Assembly: GCF_943192995.1 (NCBI RefSeq)
Contig: NZ_CALPCP010000010.1
Span: 1 to 64,000 of the forward strand
Length of the DNA: 64,000 bases
Direction of reading: 5' to 3'
From: Flintibacter muris
GTDB taxonomy: Bacteria; Bacillota; Clostridia; Oscillospirales; Oscillospiraceae
Part shown: positions 7,774-15,671 of the stretch, in pieces
Numbering within the stretch: position 1 is the stretch's first letter
Layout of the letters: every line of letters begins with the position of its first letter
Made by a program: the position numbers and the translations under genes
The notes under the pieces: model-generated
What the model was told of the DNA's origin: nothing
Databases searched by the model: none
The model's input: only the letters and a program-made list of their open reading frames with translations

Positions 7774-8709
7774 ATGGCCCATTATCAAGGGAAGCGTGTT
7801 GCCCGAAGCCGCTGGGCGGTGATTGTGCTGGCGGCGGCGGCAGTTATAATGGCCCTGGTCCTGGCGGTGCTGATCTATCAAAAGTACTGGGACAAGACGC
7901 CCAAGGACCCGGACCCCACTCAGCCGGGCGATACCTTGGGGCTTGATGGAAGTTCTTCCGCCGCTGGTTCCCAGGATTTCCCGGAGCCCGGCCAGCCCAA
8001 GGCGCCCCCCTACGACTTCTCCCAGCCTGCCCCGGAGGGGGAGGCGGTGGAGCAGAGCTATTTTGACGACGCCGCCTTTGTGGGCGACTCCCGCACCGAC
8101 GGCTTTATGCTCTACAGCGGCATTGGCACCGGCAAAAATCTCACCTCCAACGGGCTTTCCATCTTCCGCCTTTCCGAGAAAAAGGCGCTTACTATCGATG
8201 GGGAGAAGTATACCCTGCTGGAGGCCCTGGCTCTGGAGGAGTACGGAAAGGTGTACATCTCTCTGGGCATCAACGAGCTGGGCTACAACAACGACAAGGG
8301 CTTTTACCGCAGCTACTGCGCCGCGATCGACGAGATCAGAAGGGTCCAGCCCCAGGCGGTCATTTACATTCAAGGTCTGATCCCGGTGAACGAAAAACAG
8401 GCGATAGAATCCAGCGGCCACGACTATCTGAACAACGACCATCTGCGGATATACAACGACCTTCTGCGTCAGGCGGCGGAGGAGAAGCAGGTGGTCTATC
8501 TGGACCTGTACTCCCAGTTTGTGGACGAGAACGGCTCCCTGCCCGAGGAGGACAGCCGGGACGGCGTCCACCTGAAAAAGGAGCCCTGCCAGCGGTGGCT
8601 GGAGTACCTGAAGACCCACACTGTGGACTTTGACACCCTGTACCCGGATGGCCCTCCCGTACCGGAGCCCGCCGAACCGACAACTGCTGATGGGAGTGTG
8701 CAAGAATGA
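7774..8709 (+). CDS. Membrane-anchored SGNH/GDSL-type hydrolase
   Basis: A 311-residue protein with one N-terminal membrane anchor (about residues 13-37), a proline-rich linker (about 40-85) and an extracellular SGNH domain. The blocks are visible: FVGDSRTDG (nucleophile Ser), SLGINELGYNN (block III Gly-Asn) and DGVHL (catalytic Asp/His). Relatives are cell-wall or polysaccharide O-acyl esterases or acetyltransferase partners; the substrate is unknown. An in-frame TTG at 7768 exists, but GGGAGG (7759-7764) fits the ATG at 7774. It overlaps the next gene by 4 bp (ATGA), so they are coupled. Confidence 0.85.
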   Translation: MAHYQGKRVARSRWAVIVLAAAAVIMALVLAVLIYQKYWDKTPKDPDPTQPGDTLGLDGSSSAAGSQDFPEPGQPKAPPYDFSQPAPEGEAVEQSYFDDAAFVGDSRTDGFMLYSGIGTGKNLTSNGLSIFRLSEKKALTIDGEKYTLLEALALEEYGKVYISLGINELGYNNDKGFYRSYCAAIDEIRRVQPQAVIYIQGLIPVNEKQAIESSGHDYLNNDHLRIYNDLLRQAAEEKQVVYLDLYSQFVDENGSLPEEDSRDGVHLKKEPCQRWLEYLKTHTVDFDTLYPDGPPVPEPAEPTTADGSVQE

Positions 8710-9167
8710 AAAAGCTTTTGACAATTACGCTGGCCCTGGCTTTGGCGCTGGGGCTGACCGCCTGCGGCGGGGAAAAAGATAAAACGGTATGGGATACCGA
8801 TGATGTTCAGGCGCTGCTGGACAGCGGAGCTTTCTCCGAGGAGTTGGAGGAGTTGGACAAAGACACCGCCTTTGTTCTGTACAAGCTGGCCGACTACGGT
8901 TTAGACCGTCTGAGTGGAGCGATTGTCCGCCGCTCCGCCGGGGCCACCTGCGAAGAGCTGGCATATCTGGTGCTGGACAGCAAGGATTCCGCCGAAACCG
9001 CTGAGAAGGCGCTGAAGGACTATGTTCAAAGCCAAATCGACGAAAATATAGACTACCGCCCCGCCGAGATCCCCAAGCTGGAGAACGCCTACATTGCCCG
9101 CCGGGGGGAGACCCTCCTGCTGGTGGTGGCCAACGACATAGACGCCGCGAAAAAGGCGGTGGAATAA
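8706..9167 (+). CDS. DUF4358-type lipoprotein
   Basis: A 153-residue lipoprotein with a signal peptide and lipobox LTAC (Cys at about residue 20). The mature part (DDVQALLDSGAFSEELEELD through EIPKLENAYIARRGETLLLV) resembles DUF4358 proteins, which are common beside GDSL/SGNH hydrolases and MBOAT acyltransferases in Firmicutes. Translation is coupled to the hydrolase by an ATGA overlap. A role in surface-polymer acylation is inference; no MBOAT gene is adjacent. Confidence 0.8.
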   Translation: MKKLLTITLALALALGLTACGGEKDKTVWDTDDVQALLDSGAFSEELEELDKDTAFVLYKLADYGLDRLSGAIVRRSAGATCEELAYLVLDSKDSAETAEKALKDYVQSQIDENIDYRPAEIPKLENAYIARRGETLLLVVANDIDAAKKAVE

Positions 9168-9170
9168 TGC

Positions 9171-9197
9171 AAAATCCCGGCCAATGGCCGGGATTTT
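9171..9197. terminator. Bidirectional terminator between convergent genes
   Basis: A perfect 12-bp inverted repeat, AAAATCCCGGCC (9171-9182) and GGCCGGGATTTT (9186-9197), with a 3-base loop. A/T runs on both sides serve the lipoprotein gene (+) and the acyltransferase gene (-). Confidence 0.9.
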
Positions 9198-9198
9198 C

Positions 9199-10107
9199 TT
9201 ATGCCTGACAGTAGTCGCAGGGCTTGTCCACGGTAACGGTGTACTTCTCCAGCAGGGCCACCGGATGGTAGGACAGCTTGCTGGTGCGCAGGCCCATATC
9301 GCCGGTGTCGTCCTCCCGGTTGATGAAGGCCACGCCCTCCCCGGCGAACTGCTGGGCAAACTGGGCCACCAGCATCTGGTAACAGCCCTCATAGTCCCGG
9401 TCGGCCTTCTCAATGTGGGTAAACAGGGTGTCGCCGATGATCTCTCCCAGGGAGAAGCCCACAATCTGGTTTTCCACCAGCAGCACGCCCCCCAGAAGAT
9501 CGTAGGTCTGGTAGTTGTCCAGCACCTCGTGGGTTTTGGCGATATCCTCGTGGAAGGTGGCCGCACCCTTGTCCCAGCGGGCGGCGTAGCGGTCTAAGAA
9601 GTCTTTCACCGCCGGGATGTCCTCCGGGGCAATGGGGCGGAAGGTCCAGTTGCCGTAGGTTTTTAAAAACTTGTTTACATGGTTGCGCTGGCCGCTGAGC
9701 TTTTTGCCCCGGAAGTATTTCAGGTCCTCCGCCCGGTACAGGTAGTCGAAGTTGTCCCGCTCGCCCACGGCGGTACTGGCGGGGAAGAACTCCTGGAGCT
9801 GTTCCAGCTCGTCCTTGGGGACGGGATAGAAAGCGATCGGCATATTCCGGCGGCAGCAGAAGTCGGCAATTTGCCGGAAGTGTTCAGGCCGGCCGCCCCC
9901 AAGGGGCAGGGTAAAGGTGGGGCCCAGGCCGGGGTAGTCCACCTTGAAGTAGAGGGAGCCGTCGTAAACGGCCCACTCGGTTTTGTAGATGTCCCGCCAA
10001 ATGAAGACGGTACCGGGGGTGGTGTCACAGATGCGGTTGCGGCTGTAGCCAAAAAACTGGCGCAGGCGGGGCAGGTCCTCCAGTTGGAGGGGGCGAAAAT
10101 CCAACAT
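9199..10107 (-). CDS. DUF2156 / LPG-synthase-like GNAT-fold protein
   Basis: 302 residues of the family sharing the C-terminal GNAT-like domain of phosphatidylglycerol lysyltransferase (MprF). Diagnostic stretches are FRPLQLEDLPRLRQFFGYS at the start, GQRNHVNKFLKTYGNWTFRP in the middle and INREDDTGDMGLRTSKLSYH near the end. Stand-alone versions lack the MprF membrane part, and their aminoacyl or acyl acceptor is not known. Next gene upstream on the same strand ends 16 bp away, so they form one transcript. Confidence 0.85.
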   Translation of the reverse strand: MLDFRPLQLEDLPRLRQFFGYSRNRICDTTPGTVFIWRDIYKTEWAVYDGSLYFKVDYPGLGPTFTLPLGGGRPEHFRQIADFCCRRNMPIAFYPVPKDELEQLQEFFPASTAVGERDNFDYLYRAEDLKYFRGKKLSGQRNHVNKFLKTYGNWTFRPIAPEDIPAVKDFLDRYAARWDKGAATFHEDIAKTHEVLDNYQTYDLLGGVLLVENQIVGFSLGEIIGDTLFTHIEKADRDYEGCYQMLVAQFAQQFAGEGVAFINREDDTGDMGLRTSKLSYHPVALLEKYTVTVDKPCDYCQA

Positions 10108-10122
10108 ACATTCAAATCCTTT

Positions 10123-11232
10123 TTAAGTTTGTTTTTCCTTCATTATATCCGATAATCGCCCATAATACCAGCCCGTTACCCCCTCCTTTTTGCACAAAAA
10201 ACCGCGCCTGGTTTTTCTTACCACCGTCAAAAGGTCCCCTGGGGCCACCGGGAGGCGGTAGTCGGTGGAGTCCTCGCACTCCAGGCCGTGCCGGCCCTGG
10301 CGCAGATACTCGTTGAGGATATACAGCTCCCGCCCCGTCTCCCTGTGGCGGCACAGGGACAGCTCCTCCCCGGCTTCCAGCAGTTCCAGAGCGGAGCGGC
10401 CCCAGCGGATGTTCACCGGGTCCTCACTGGGCTGCTGAGGGTCCAGGGCTGTGGCGGTGGGCAATCCATCCCAGGCCGTCCAGTAAAAGTCCTCCGACTC
10501 CTCCGAGGGCAGCATCAGGGCGTTGAGCTGGCCGTCCACCTTGAGTACGCAGGCTCCGTCGATGGAGATAATCTTCCGGTCTGGGGTGAAGAGGGGGGCG
10601 GAGGAGGGGATGCGGGGGTTGTAGAGGGTGACCGGCCAGTGGCCCACAATGACCCACTTGTCAAAGCTGTGGCCCTGACCCAGAAAGTTGTCATTTTTCA
10701 TGCAGTGCCACCGGTCCAGCTTCTCCATCCCCTCCAAAGAGGGTACGCCTCCGTGGACAAAGAGCAAATGTTCCGTCTCCAGGATGGTGGGCATGGCCCG
10801 CAGCCAGGCCCACTCCTCCGGAAAGGCGGCGCGCAGGTCCCGGCGCAGCTTGGGCAGGTCGTCCACCTGATCAAAGCCCCCCTCCCGGGCCAGCTGGCGG
10901 AGGGTGGACTCCGGGTGCCGGGGGAGGTAGGAGGAGAAAAAGCGGCTGTCCAGCTCATCCGTCTCGAAAAAGCGGAGGACCAGCCCATCGCAGTTGCCGC
11001 AGATGGGGTAGAGGGTGTGGGTAGCGGACAGGGCCATGAGGCGGCGCAAAAGGGGCAGGCTGTCCCGCCCCTTTTCCAGAAGGTCGCCGTTTAGAACCAG
11101 GATATCCTCCGGGGTGAGGCTGATCTTGTCCATCAGGGCCAGGAAAAAGGGCAGGTTGCCGTGGATATCGCTGACGGCGATAATCCGCCGCCCTGGCTCA
11201 AATACGGGACGGATGACAATGGCCTTATCCAT
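10123..11232 (-). CDS. Metallophosphoesterase (Ser/Thr-phosphatase-like) with C-terminal extension
   Basis: A 369-residue calcineurin-type phosphoesterase. Metal-binding blocks run in order: SDIHGN (near 21), LNGDLLEKG (near 47), GNCD (near 79, where many relatives have GNH followed by D or E), FVHGG (near 160) and VGHWP (near 195). The catalytic part resembles PrpE/PP1-type diadenosine-tetraphosphatase or protein phosphatases. About 110 extra C-terminal residues end in a region that looks SH3-like. The substrate is unknown. It is cotranscribed with the acyltransferase downstream. Confidence 0.85.
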   Translation of the reverse strand: MDKAIVIRPVFEPGRRIIAVSDIHGNLPFFLALMDKISLTPEDILVLNGDLLEKGRDSLPLLRRLMALSATHTLYPICGNCDGLVLRFFETDELDSRFFSSYLPRHPESTLRQLAREGGFDQVDDLPKLRRDLRAAFPEEWAWLRAMPTILETEHLLFVHGGVPSLEGMEKLDRWHCMKNDNFLGQGHSFDKWVIVGHWPVTLYNPRIPSSAPLFTPDRKIISIDGACVLKVDGQLNALMLPSEESEDFYWTAWDGLPTATALDPQQPSEDPVNIRWGRSALELLEAGEELSLCRHRETGRELYILNEYLRQGRHGLECEDSTDYRLPVAPGDLLTVVRKTRRGFLCKKEGVTGWYYGRLSDIMKEKQT

Positions 11233-11265
11233 AGGTTTGCCTCACTTTTTGGGGCCGCTTTGCCC

Positions 11266-13026
11266 TTAGGCTCTGGCCATTGTCCGGACCTCATCACCCA
11301 GCAGGGCGGCGAACTGGTCCAGGGACATGGCGCCCAGGTCCTCGCCGGAGCGGCGGCGGACGGAGACGGTGCCGTTCTCCATATCCCGGTCGCCCACCAC
11401 CAGCATGAAGGGGATCTTCTCCAGGGTGGCCTCCCGGATCTTTTTGCCGATTTTCTCGTTGCGGCTGTCCACCTCTACCCGGAAGCCCTGGGCGTCCAGC
11501 TGAGCGGACACCTGGCCGGCGTACTCCGCGGCCCGGTCGGTGACAGGGAGCAGCTTCACCTGAACGGGGGCCAGCCAGGCGGGGAAGGCCCCGGCGAAAT
11601 GCTCGGTGATGACGCCGATGAACCGCTCAATGGAGCCCAGCACCACCCGGTGGATCATAACGGGGCGGTGCTTCTCCCCGTCCTCGCCGGTGTACTCCAG
11701 CTCGAACCGCTCGGGCAGCTGGCTGTCCAGCTGGATGGTGCCGCACTGCCAGGTCCGGCCCAGGGAGTCGGCCAGGTGGAAGTCCAGCTTGGGGCCATAG
11801 AAGGCGCCGTCCCCCTCGTTGACAACAAAGTCCTTGCCCATGGCGGTGATGGCCTGCTTCAGGATGTCCTGGTTGCGCTCCCACTCCTCCACGGTGCCAA
11901 TGTGGTCCTCGGGCATGGTGGACAGCTCAATGGTGTAGCTCAGGCCAAAGACGGAGTAGACCTCGTCAAACAGGCGGACGGTCTCCTGGATCACGTCCTG
12001 CATCTGCTCTCGGGTCATGAACACGTGGGCGTCATCCTGATTGAAGCAGCGCACCCGGAACAGACCGTGGAGGGCGCCGGACAGCTCGTGGCGGTGAACC
12101 AGGCCGATCTCCCCCACCCGCAGGGGCAGGTCCCGGTAGGAGTGGGGTTCGCTGGAATAGACCAGCATGCCGCCGGGGCAGTTCATGGGCTTGACGGCAA
12201 AGTCCACATCGTCAATGACGGTGGTGTACATGTTGTTCTTGTAGTGGTCCCAGTGGCCGGAGCGCTCCCACAGCTGACGGTTGAGCATGATGGGGGTGGA
12301 AATTTCCACATAGCCGTACTTCTTGTGGACCTTGCGCCAGTAGTCCAGCAGGGTGTTTTTCAGCACCATGCCGCGGGGGAGGAAGAAGGGGAAGCCGGGG
12401 CCCTCGTCCCGGAGCATAAACAGGCCAAGCTCACGGCCCAGACGGCGGTGGTCCCGCTTTTTGGCCTCCTCAATCCGGGCCAGGTGGGCATCCAGCTCGT
12501 CCTTCTTGGGGAAGGCGATACCGTAGATGCGCTGCAAGGTCTCCCGGCTGGAGTCCCCCCGCCAGTAGGCGGCGTTGCAGGCGGTGAGCTTCAGGGCGTT
12601 GCCCTTGATCCGGCCGGTGGAGTCCAGGTGAGGGCCGGCGCACAGGTCGGTAAACTCACCCTGCTTGTAGAAGGAGATAGCCTCCCCCTCGGGCAGGTCG
12701 TTGATGAGCTCCACCTTATACTTCTCATCCCGCTCCTCCATAAACTTCAGGGCCTCATCCCGGGGCAGCTCAAACCGCTCCAGCTTCAGCTTCTCCTTGC
12801 AGATTTTCCTCATTTCGGCTTCGATCTGCTCCAGGTGCTCGGGGGTAAAGGCGAAGGGGGCGTCCATGTCGTAGTACCAGCCCTCGTCGATAGAGGGGCC
12901 GATGGCCAGCTTTACCTCGGGCCACAGCCGCTTGACCGCCTGGGCCATCACATGGGAGCAGGTGTGCCAGTAGGTGGCGCGGTACTCAGGGTTTTCAAAG
13001 GTGTACAGGTTGTTTTCCTCAGACAT
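11266..13026 (-). CDS. thrS: Threonyl-tRNA synthetase lacking the TGS domain
   Basis: A 586-residue class II synthetase that charges tRNA-Thr. The editing domain begins almost at once (TCSHVMAQAVKRLWPEVKLA), then motif 1, motif 2 (FRVRCFNQDDAHVF) and motif 3 (HRVVLGSIERFIGV), with zinc ligands in MNCPGGM, VHRHELSG and MIHR, and an anticodon-binding domain (MLVVGDRDMENGTVSVRRRSGEDLG). Most bacterial ThrRS (about 640 residues) carry an N-terminal TGS domain of about 60 residues; here the protein starts at the ATG at 13026, well placed behind AAGGAGGA, so the TGS domain is missing. Controlled by the T-box upstream. Confidence 0.95.
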   Translation of the reverse strand: MSEENNLYTFENPEYRATYWHTCSHVMAQAVKRLWPEVKLAIGPSIDEGWYYDMDAPFAFTPEHLEQIEAEMRKICKEKLKLERFELPRDEALKFMEERDEKYKVELINDLPEGEAISFYKQGEFTDLCAGPHLDSTGRIKGNALKLTACNAAYWRGDSSRETLQRIYGIAFPKKDELDAHLARIEEAKKRDHRRLGRELGLFMLRDEGPGFPFFLPRGMVLKNTLLDYWRKVHKKYGYVEISTPIMLNRQLWERSGHWDHYKNNMYTTVIDDVDFAVKPMNCPGGMLVYSSEPHSYRDLPLRVGEIGLVHRHELSGALHGLFRVRCFNQDDAHVFMTREQMQDVIQETVRLFDEVYSVFGLSYTIELSTMPEDHIGTVEEWERNQDILKQAITAMGKDFVVNEGDGAFYGPKLDFHLADSLGRTWQCGTIQLDSQLPERFELEYTGEDGEKHRPVMIHRVVLGSIERFIGVITEHFAGAFPAWLAPVQVKLLPVTDRAAEYAGQVSAQLDAQGFRVEVDSRNEKIGKKIREATLEKIPFMLVVGDRDMENGTVSVRRRSGEDLGAMSLDQFAALLGDEVRTMARA

Positions 13027-13055
13027 TAAAATTCCTCCTTGTATTGGGGCGGACA

Positions 13056-13277
13056 AACAAAAACGCTCCACCCCTGATAAAGTTCAGGGGTGAAGCGACA
13101 GCTCCACGGTTCCACCCTGCTTGCGGTTTTTCAACCGCCGCTCGTGTCCTCGATAACGGGAGGCCCCGGTCCGGTCTTCCCGGACGGCTCCAGAGTGGTA
13201 CCGGCCGGTTTCCGCACAGAGCGCTTGCAGCACTTGGCGCCCCTCTCTGGGTGCTTTCCCACGGCCTCTTCTCCGTC
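13056..13277 (-). ncRNA. T-box leader of thrS, threonine (ACC) specifier
   Basis: On the minus strand, stem I is closed by GACGG (13277-13273) with CCGTC. The specifier reads ACC (13199-13197), a Thr codon, followed by A as usual. The T-box sequence AGGGTGGAACCGTGG lies at 13118-13104. The terminator pairs CACCCCTGA with TCAGGGGTG and runs into a T-rich tract (13097-13056). Uncharged tRNA-Thr should stabilise the antiterminator and allow thrS transcription. Confidence 0.93.
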
Positions 13278-13297
13278 AATGCCATTTTGACAGTGAC

Positions 13298-13326
13298 ATA
13301 ATATCACCGGGAAAAAGAAAAGTCAA
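13298..13326 (-). promoter_or_regulatory. Sigma-A promoter for the thrS T-box transcript
   Basis: TTGACT (13326-13321), 17-bp spacer, TATTAT (13303-13298) on the minus strand, placing the start a few bases before stem I of the T-box. Confidence 0.7.
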
Positions 13327-13365
13327 GGGAAACCGGTCTCATTTGGCAGGACAACAGGGCCACAA

Positions 13366-13487
13366 AAATCAATTTTTAGAAAATCCGGCCATATTTGTAG
13401 GGCGGGACGACTCGGCCCGCCGCTGGTTGACAGCTTTTGTAAACGGTGCGCCGGGGCCGTCGCGCCCTACAGCGCCAAAATTGATTT
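13366..13487. repeat. MITE-like repeat, family C, copy 1
   Basis: A non-coding element of about 120 bp. Outer arms AAATCAATTTT (13366-13376) and AAAATTGATTT (13477-13487) are perfect inverted repeats. Inner arms TGTAGGGCGGGAC (from 13396) and GTCGCGCCCTACA (to 13471) are nearly so. A second copy in the opposite orientation lies at 52009-52100, sharing the stretch GGGCGGGACGACTCGGCC. Confidence 0.75.
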
Positions 13488-13510
13488 CCCTGCGGCAGGG
13501 CGGCTGGGTC

Positions 13511-13539
13511 TTGTACAGCATCTAAATATGTGGTATAAT
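13511..13539 (+). promoter_or_regulatory. Sigma-A promoter for pyrE
   Basis: TTGTAC (13511-13516), 17-bp spacer, TATAAT (13534-13539). The leader of about 100 bases contains GCCGCC (13582-13587) pairing with GGCGGC (13597-13602), then AAATTT, which could be a weak attenuator or a repeat remnant. Confidence 0.65.
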
Positions 13540-13646
13540 AAACCGTTACGGCCCAAGAGGGCTGTGGCAATCGTCAGATTAGCCGCCATCTGTAGGGGCG
13601 GCAAATTTGAAGCCTGATAAAATACAAGAAAAGGGGTTTTACCGCC

Positions 13647-14318
13647 ATGACCTATCAGGAGGAATTTATTACCTTTATGGTGCGCTCCGGCGTGCTTACC
13701 TTTGGAGACTTTACCACCAAGTCGGGGCGGAAGACCCCGTATTTTGTCAACACGGGCAACTATAAAACGGGTGCCCAGGCCGCCAAGCTGGGGGACTACT
13801 ACGCCGCCTGCATCCAGGAGCACATGCCTCAGGGGATCGACTGCCTTTTCGGTCCGGCCTACAAGGGCATCCCCCTGGCGGTCTCTGCCGCGGCCTCCCT
13901 CTACCGCAATCACGGCCGGGACCTGCCCTACTGTTTCAACCGCAAGGAGGCCAAGGACCACGGCGAGGGGGGCTCTATGGTGGGCTATAAGCCCCAGGAC
14001 GGCGACCGGGTGGCTATCATTGAGGACGTAGTTACCGCCGGCACTGCTGTGCGGGAGTCCATTGAGCTGTTCAAATCGGTAGCCAAGGTGGAGATGAAGG
14101 CCCTGTTTGTCTCGGTGGACCGGATGGAGCGGGGGACCCGGGACTGCTCCACCTTGGATGAGCTGCGCCAGGACTACGGCATCCAGGTCTTTCCCATTGT
14201 CACCGTGCGGGAGGTGATTGCCTTCCTCCATAACAACCCGGTGGACGGCAGGATTTATATCGACGACAGTGTGAAGGCCAGGATGGAAGCCTATCTGACG
14301 CAGTACGGGGCAAAATAA
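13647..14318 (+). CDS. pyrE: Orotate phosphoribosyltransferase
   Basis: 223 residues. It converts orotate and PRPP to orotidine 5'-phosphate in pyrimidine synthesis. Typical blocks: FGDFTTKSGRKTPYFVNTGN near the start, LFGPAYKGIPLAVSAAASL, FNRKEAKDHGEGG (flexible catalytic loop) and the PRPP-binding VAIIEDVVTAGTAVRESIEL. The other pyr genes are not nearby. The ATG follows AAAAGGGG. The small gene at 14332 follows after 13 bp and is probably cotranscribed. Confidence 0.96.
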   Translation: MTYQEEFITFMVRSGVLTFGDFTTKSGRKTPYFVNTGNYKTGAQAAKLGDYYAACIQEHMPQGIDCLFGPAYKGIPLAVSAAASLYRNHGRDLPYCFNRKEAKDHGEGGSMVGYKPQDGDRVAIIEDVVTAGTAVRESIELFKSVAKVEMKALFVSVDRMERGTRDCSTLDELRQDYGIQVFPIVTVREVIAFLHNNPVDGRIYIDDSVKARMEAYLTQYGAK

Positions 14319-14331
14319 GGAGGAGAGCAGC

Positions 14332-14808
14332 ATGTGCTTTGACAAGGCGGATTATTATTGTGAAAAGGCGCGGGAGGCTTACTGCCAGACCGCGGCCAAG
14401 GGGGAGAGCTCCCTCACAGAGGACGATGAGTATGAGATCACCCGCCGGGCGGGCAACCACATAGGCTTTTTCCTCACCTGGATTGTTCGGAGAGGGTTCG
14501 CAGGGGAGATGCACTGGGAGATTCCCGAAATTTTGGAGGCGGTGAAAGCCGGCAGGCTGCTGGGGGTGGACTTTTTCCTGCGGTACTGCGACGGAAAATT
14601 CTGGGACGAGGATCTAAGTCCGGAGATCCTCCCCTTTGTGGTGTGGTACTACGACGGCGGTCGGTACTGGGAGGACTACGTGGAGTGGGTAATCAACGTC
14701 CTGTGCGATCTGCCCTTGGAATTTGCAGGCAGCTGGGAGGATTATCTCCAGTTTGAGCCCCTGCTGGATCAGGCTTATCAGGACTATCTGGACGATATAG
14801 CGGGCTGA
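14332..14808 (+). CDS. Acidic hypothetical protein (DUF7832-like)
   Basis: A 158-residue acidic protein, rich in Asp, Glu, Trp and Tyr, with no signal peptide or membrane segment. The stretch AGNHIGFFLTWIVRRGF and the later LDQAYQDYLDDIAG resemble small DUF7832-type proteins, whose function is unknown; that match is from memory. AAGGAGG precedes the ATG, and it follows pyrE by 13 bp, so expression is likely shared even if function is not. Confidence 0.75.
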   Translation: MCFDKADYYCEKAREAYCQTAAKGESSLTEDDEYEITRRAGNHIGFFLTWIVRRGFAGEMHWEIPEILEAVKAGRLLGVDFFLRYCDGKFWDEDLSPEILPFVVWYYDGGRYWEDYVEWVINVLCDLPLEFAGSWEDYLQFEPLLDQAYQDYLDDIAG

Positions 14809-14843
14809 GAGAGTCGAAACGAAGAAATAAAGGGTGAACAGCT

Positions 14844-15572
14844 ATGGCGGAGAAAAAGAAAGCCATCCACACCGGGCACCGGGGGCGGGTGAAGGAGGAA
14901 TTCCTCACCCGGGGCATTGAGGGCTGGCCCGACCATCGGGTGCTGGAGCTGCTGCTGTTTTACGCCATCCCCCAGGGGGACGTAAACCCTCTGGCCCATG
15001 AGCTTATTGACCGCTTTGGTACGCTGGACGGCGTGCTGGATGTCCTGCCTGAGGAGCTGATGAAGGTAAAGGGGATGGGGGAGCACTCCGTTGTCCTGCT
15101 CAAGCTGTTCCCGGCGGTGCTGGGCCGCTACTTGGAGGGCCGCACCGGGCCAGGTGTTATCATCCATACCGCGGCGGAGGCCGGACACGTCCTGGCCCCC
15201 TATTTTTACGGCGCGCGCAATGAGATGGTCTATATCCTGTGCCTGGACGCCAAAGAGAGGTTACAGGGCGTCAGGAGAATATCAGAGGGCAACAACAGCA
15301 GTTCTGACGTGACCATCCGCCGGGTGGCGGAGGAATGCATGGCCCTGCGGTCCTCCTTCTGCTACCTGGCCCACAACCACGTCAGCGGAATTGCCCTGCC
15401 CTCACCGGAGGACATGAATACCACCAGCGTGGTCCGGGCCGCCCTGGAGCCCCTGGGGGTCCAGCTGGTGGACCACCTGGTTTTTTCCGACGGGGACCTG
15501 GTGTCCCTGCGGGAGAGCGAAGCTGCCGGGCAGAAGCGCGGCTTTCAGCTGGTCCACCCCGGACAGTGGTGA
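14844..15572 (+). CDS. radC: RadC-family JAB/MPN-domain protein
   Basis: 242 residues: an N-terminal helix-hairpin-helix-like UPF0758 domain (LELLLFYAIPQGDVNPLAHEL, then VKGMGEHSVVLLK) and a C-terminal JAB domain from about residue 110. The metal-binding motif reads HNHVSGIALPSPED, where the usual form is HNHPSG; the His, His and Asp ligands are kept. RadC was once thought to act in recombination repair, but its role is uncertain. It stands directly upstream of uvrB. Confidence 0.9.
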   Translation: MAEKKKAIHTGHRGRVKEEFLTRGIEGWPDHRVLELLLFYAIPQGDVNPLAHELIDRFGTLDGVLDVLPEELMKVKGMGEHSVVLLKLFPAVLGRYLEGRTGPGVIIHTAAEAGHVLAPYFYGARNEMVYILCLDAKERLQGVRRISEGNNSSSDVTIRRVAEECMALRSSFCYLAHNHVSGIALPSPEDMNTTSVVRAALEPLGVQLVDHLVFSDGDLVSLRESEAAGQKRGFQLVHPGQW

Positions 15573-15592
15573 AAAATTTGTTCGATTTTCTC

Positions 15593-15621
15593 TTGATATG
15601 GAACGTTAGTTCTGCTATAAT
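15593..15621 (+). promoter_or_regulatory. uvrB promoter with LexA (SOS) box in the spacer
   Basis: TTGATA (15593-15598), 17-bp spacer, TATAAT (15616-15621). Inside the spacer lies GAACGTTAGTTC (15601-15612), an exact match to the Gram-positive LexA core GAAC-N4-GTTC. LexA bound here would block the polymerase, so uvrB should be DNA-damage-induced. Confidence 0.85.
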
Positions 15622-15671
15622 AGGGCGTGTTACACAGACGGATGACATCCGTCCCTGCAGAGGTGAGACGT

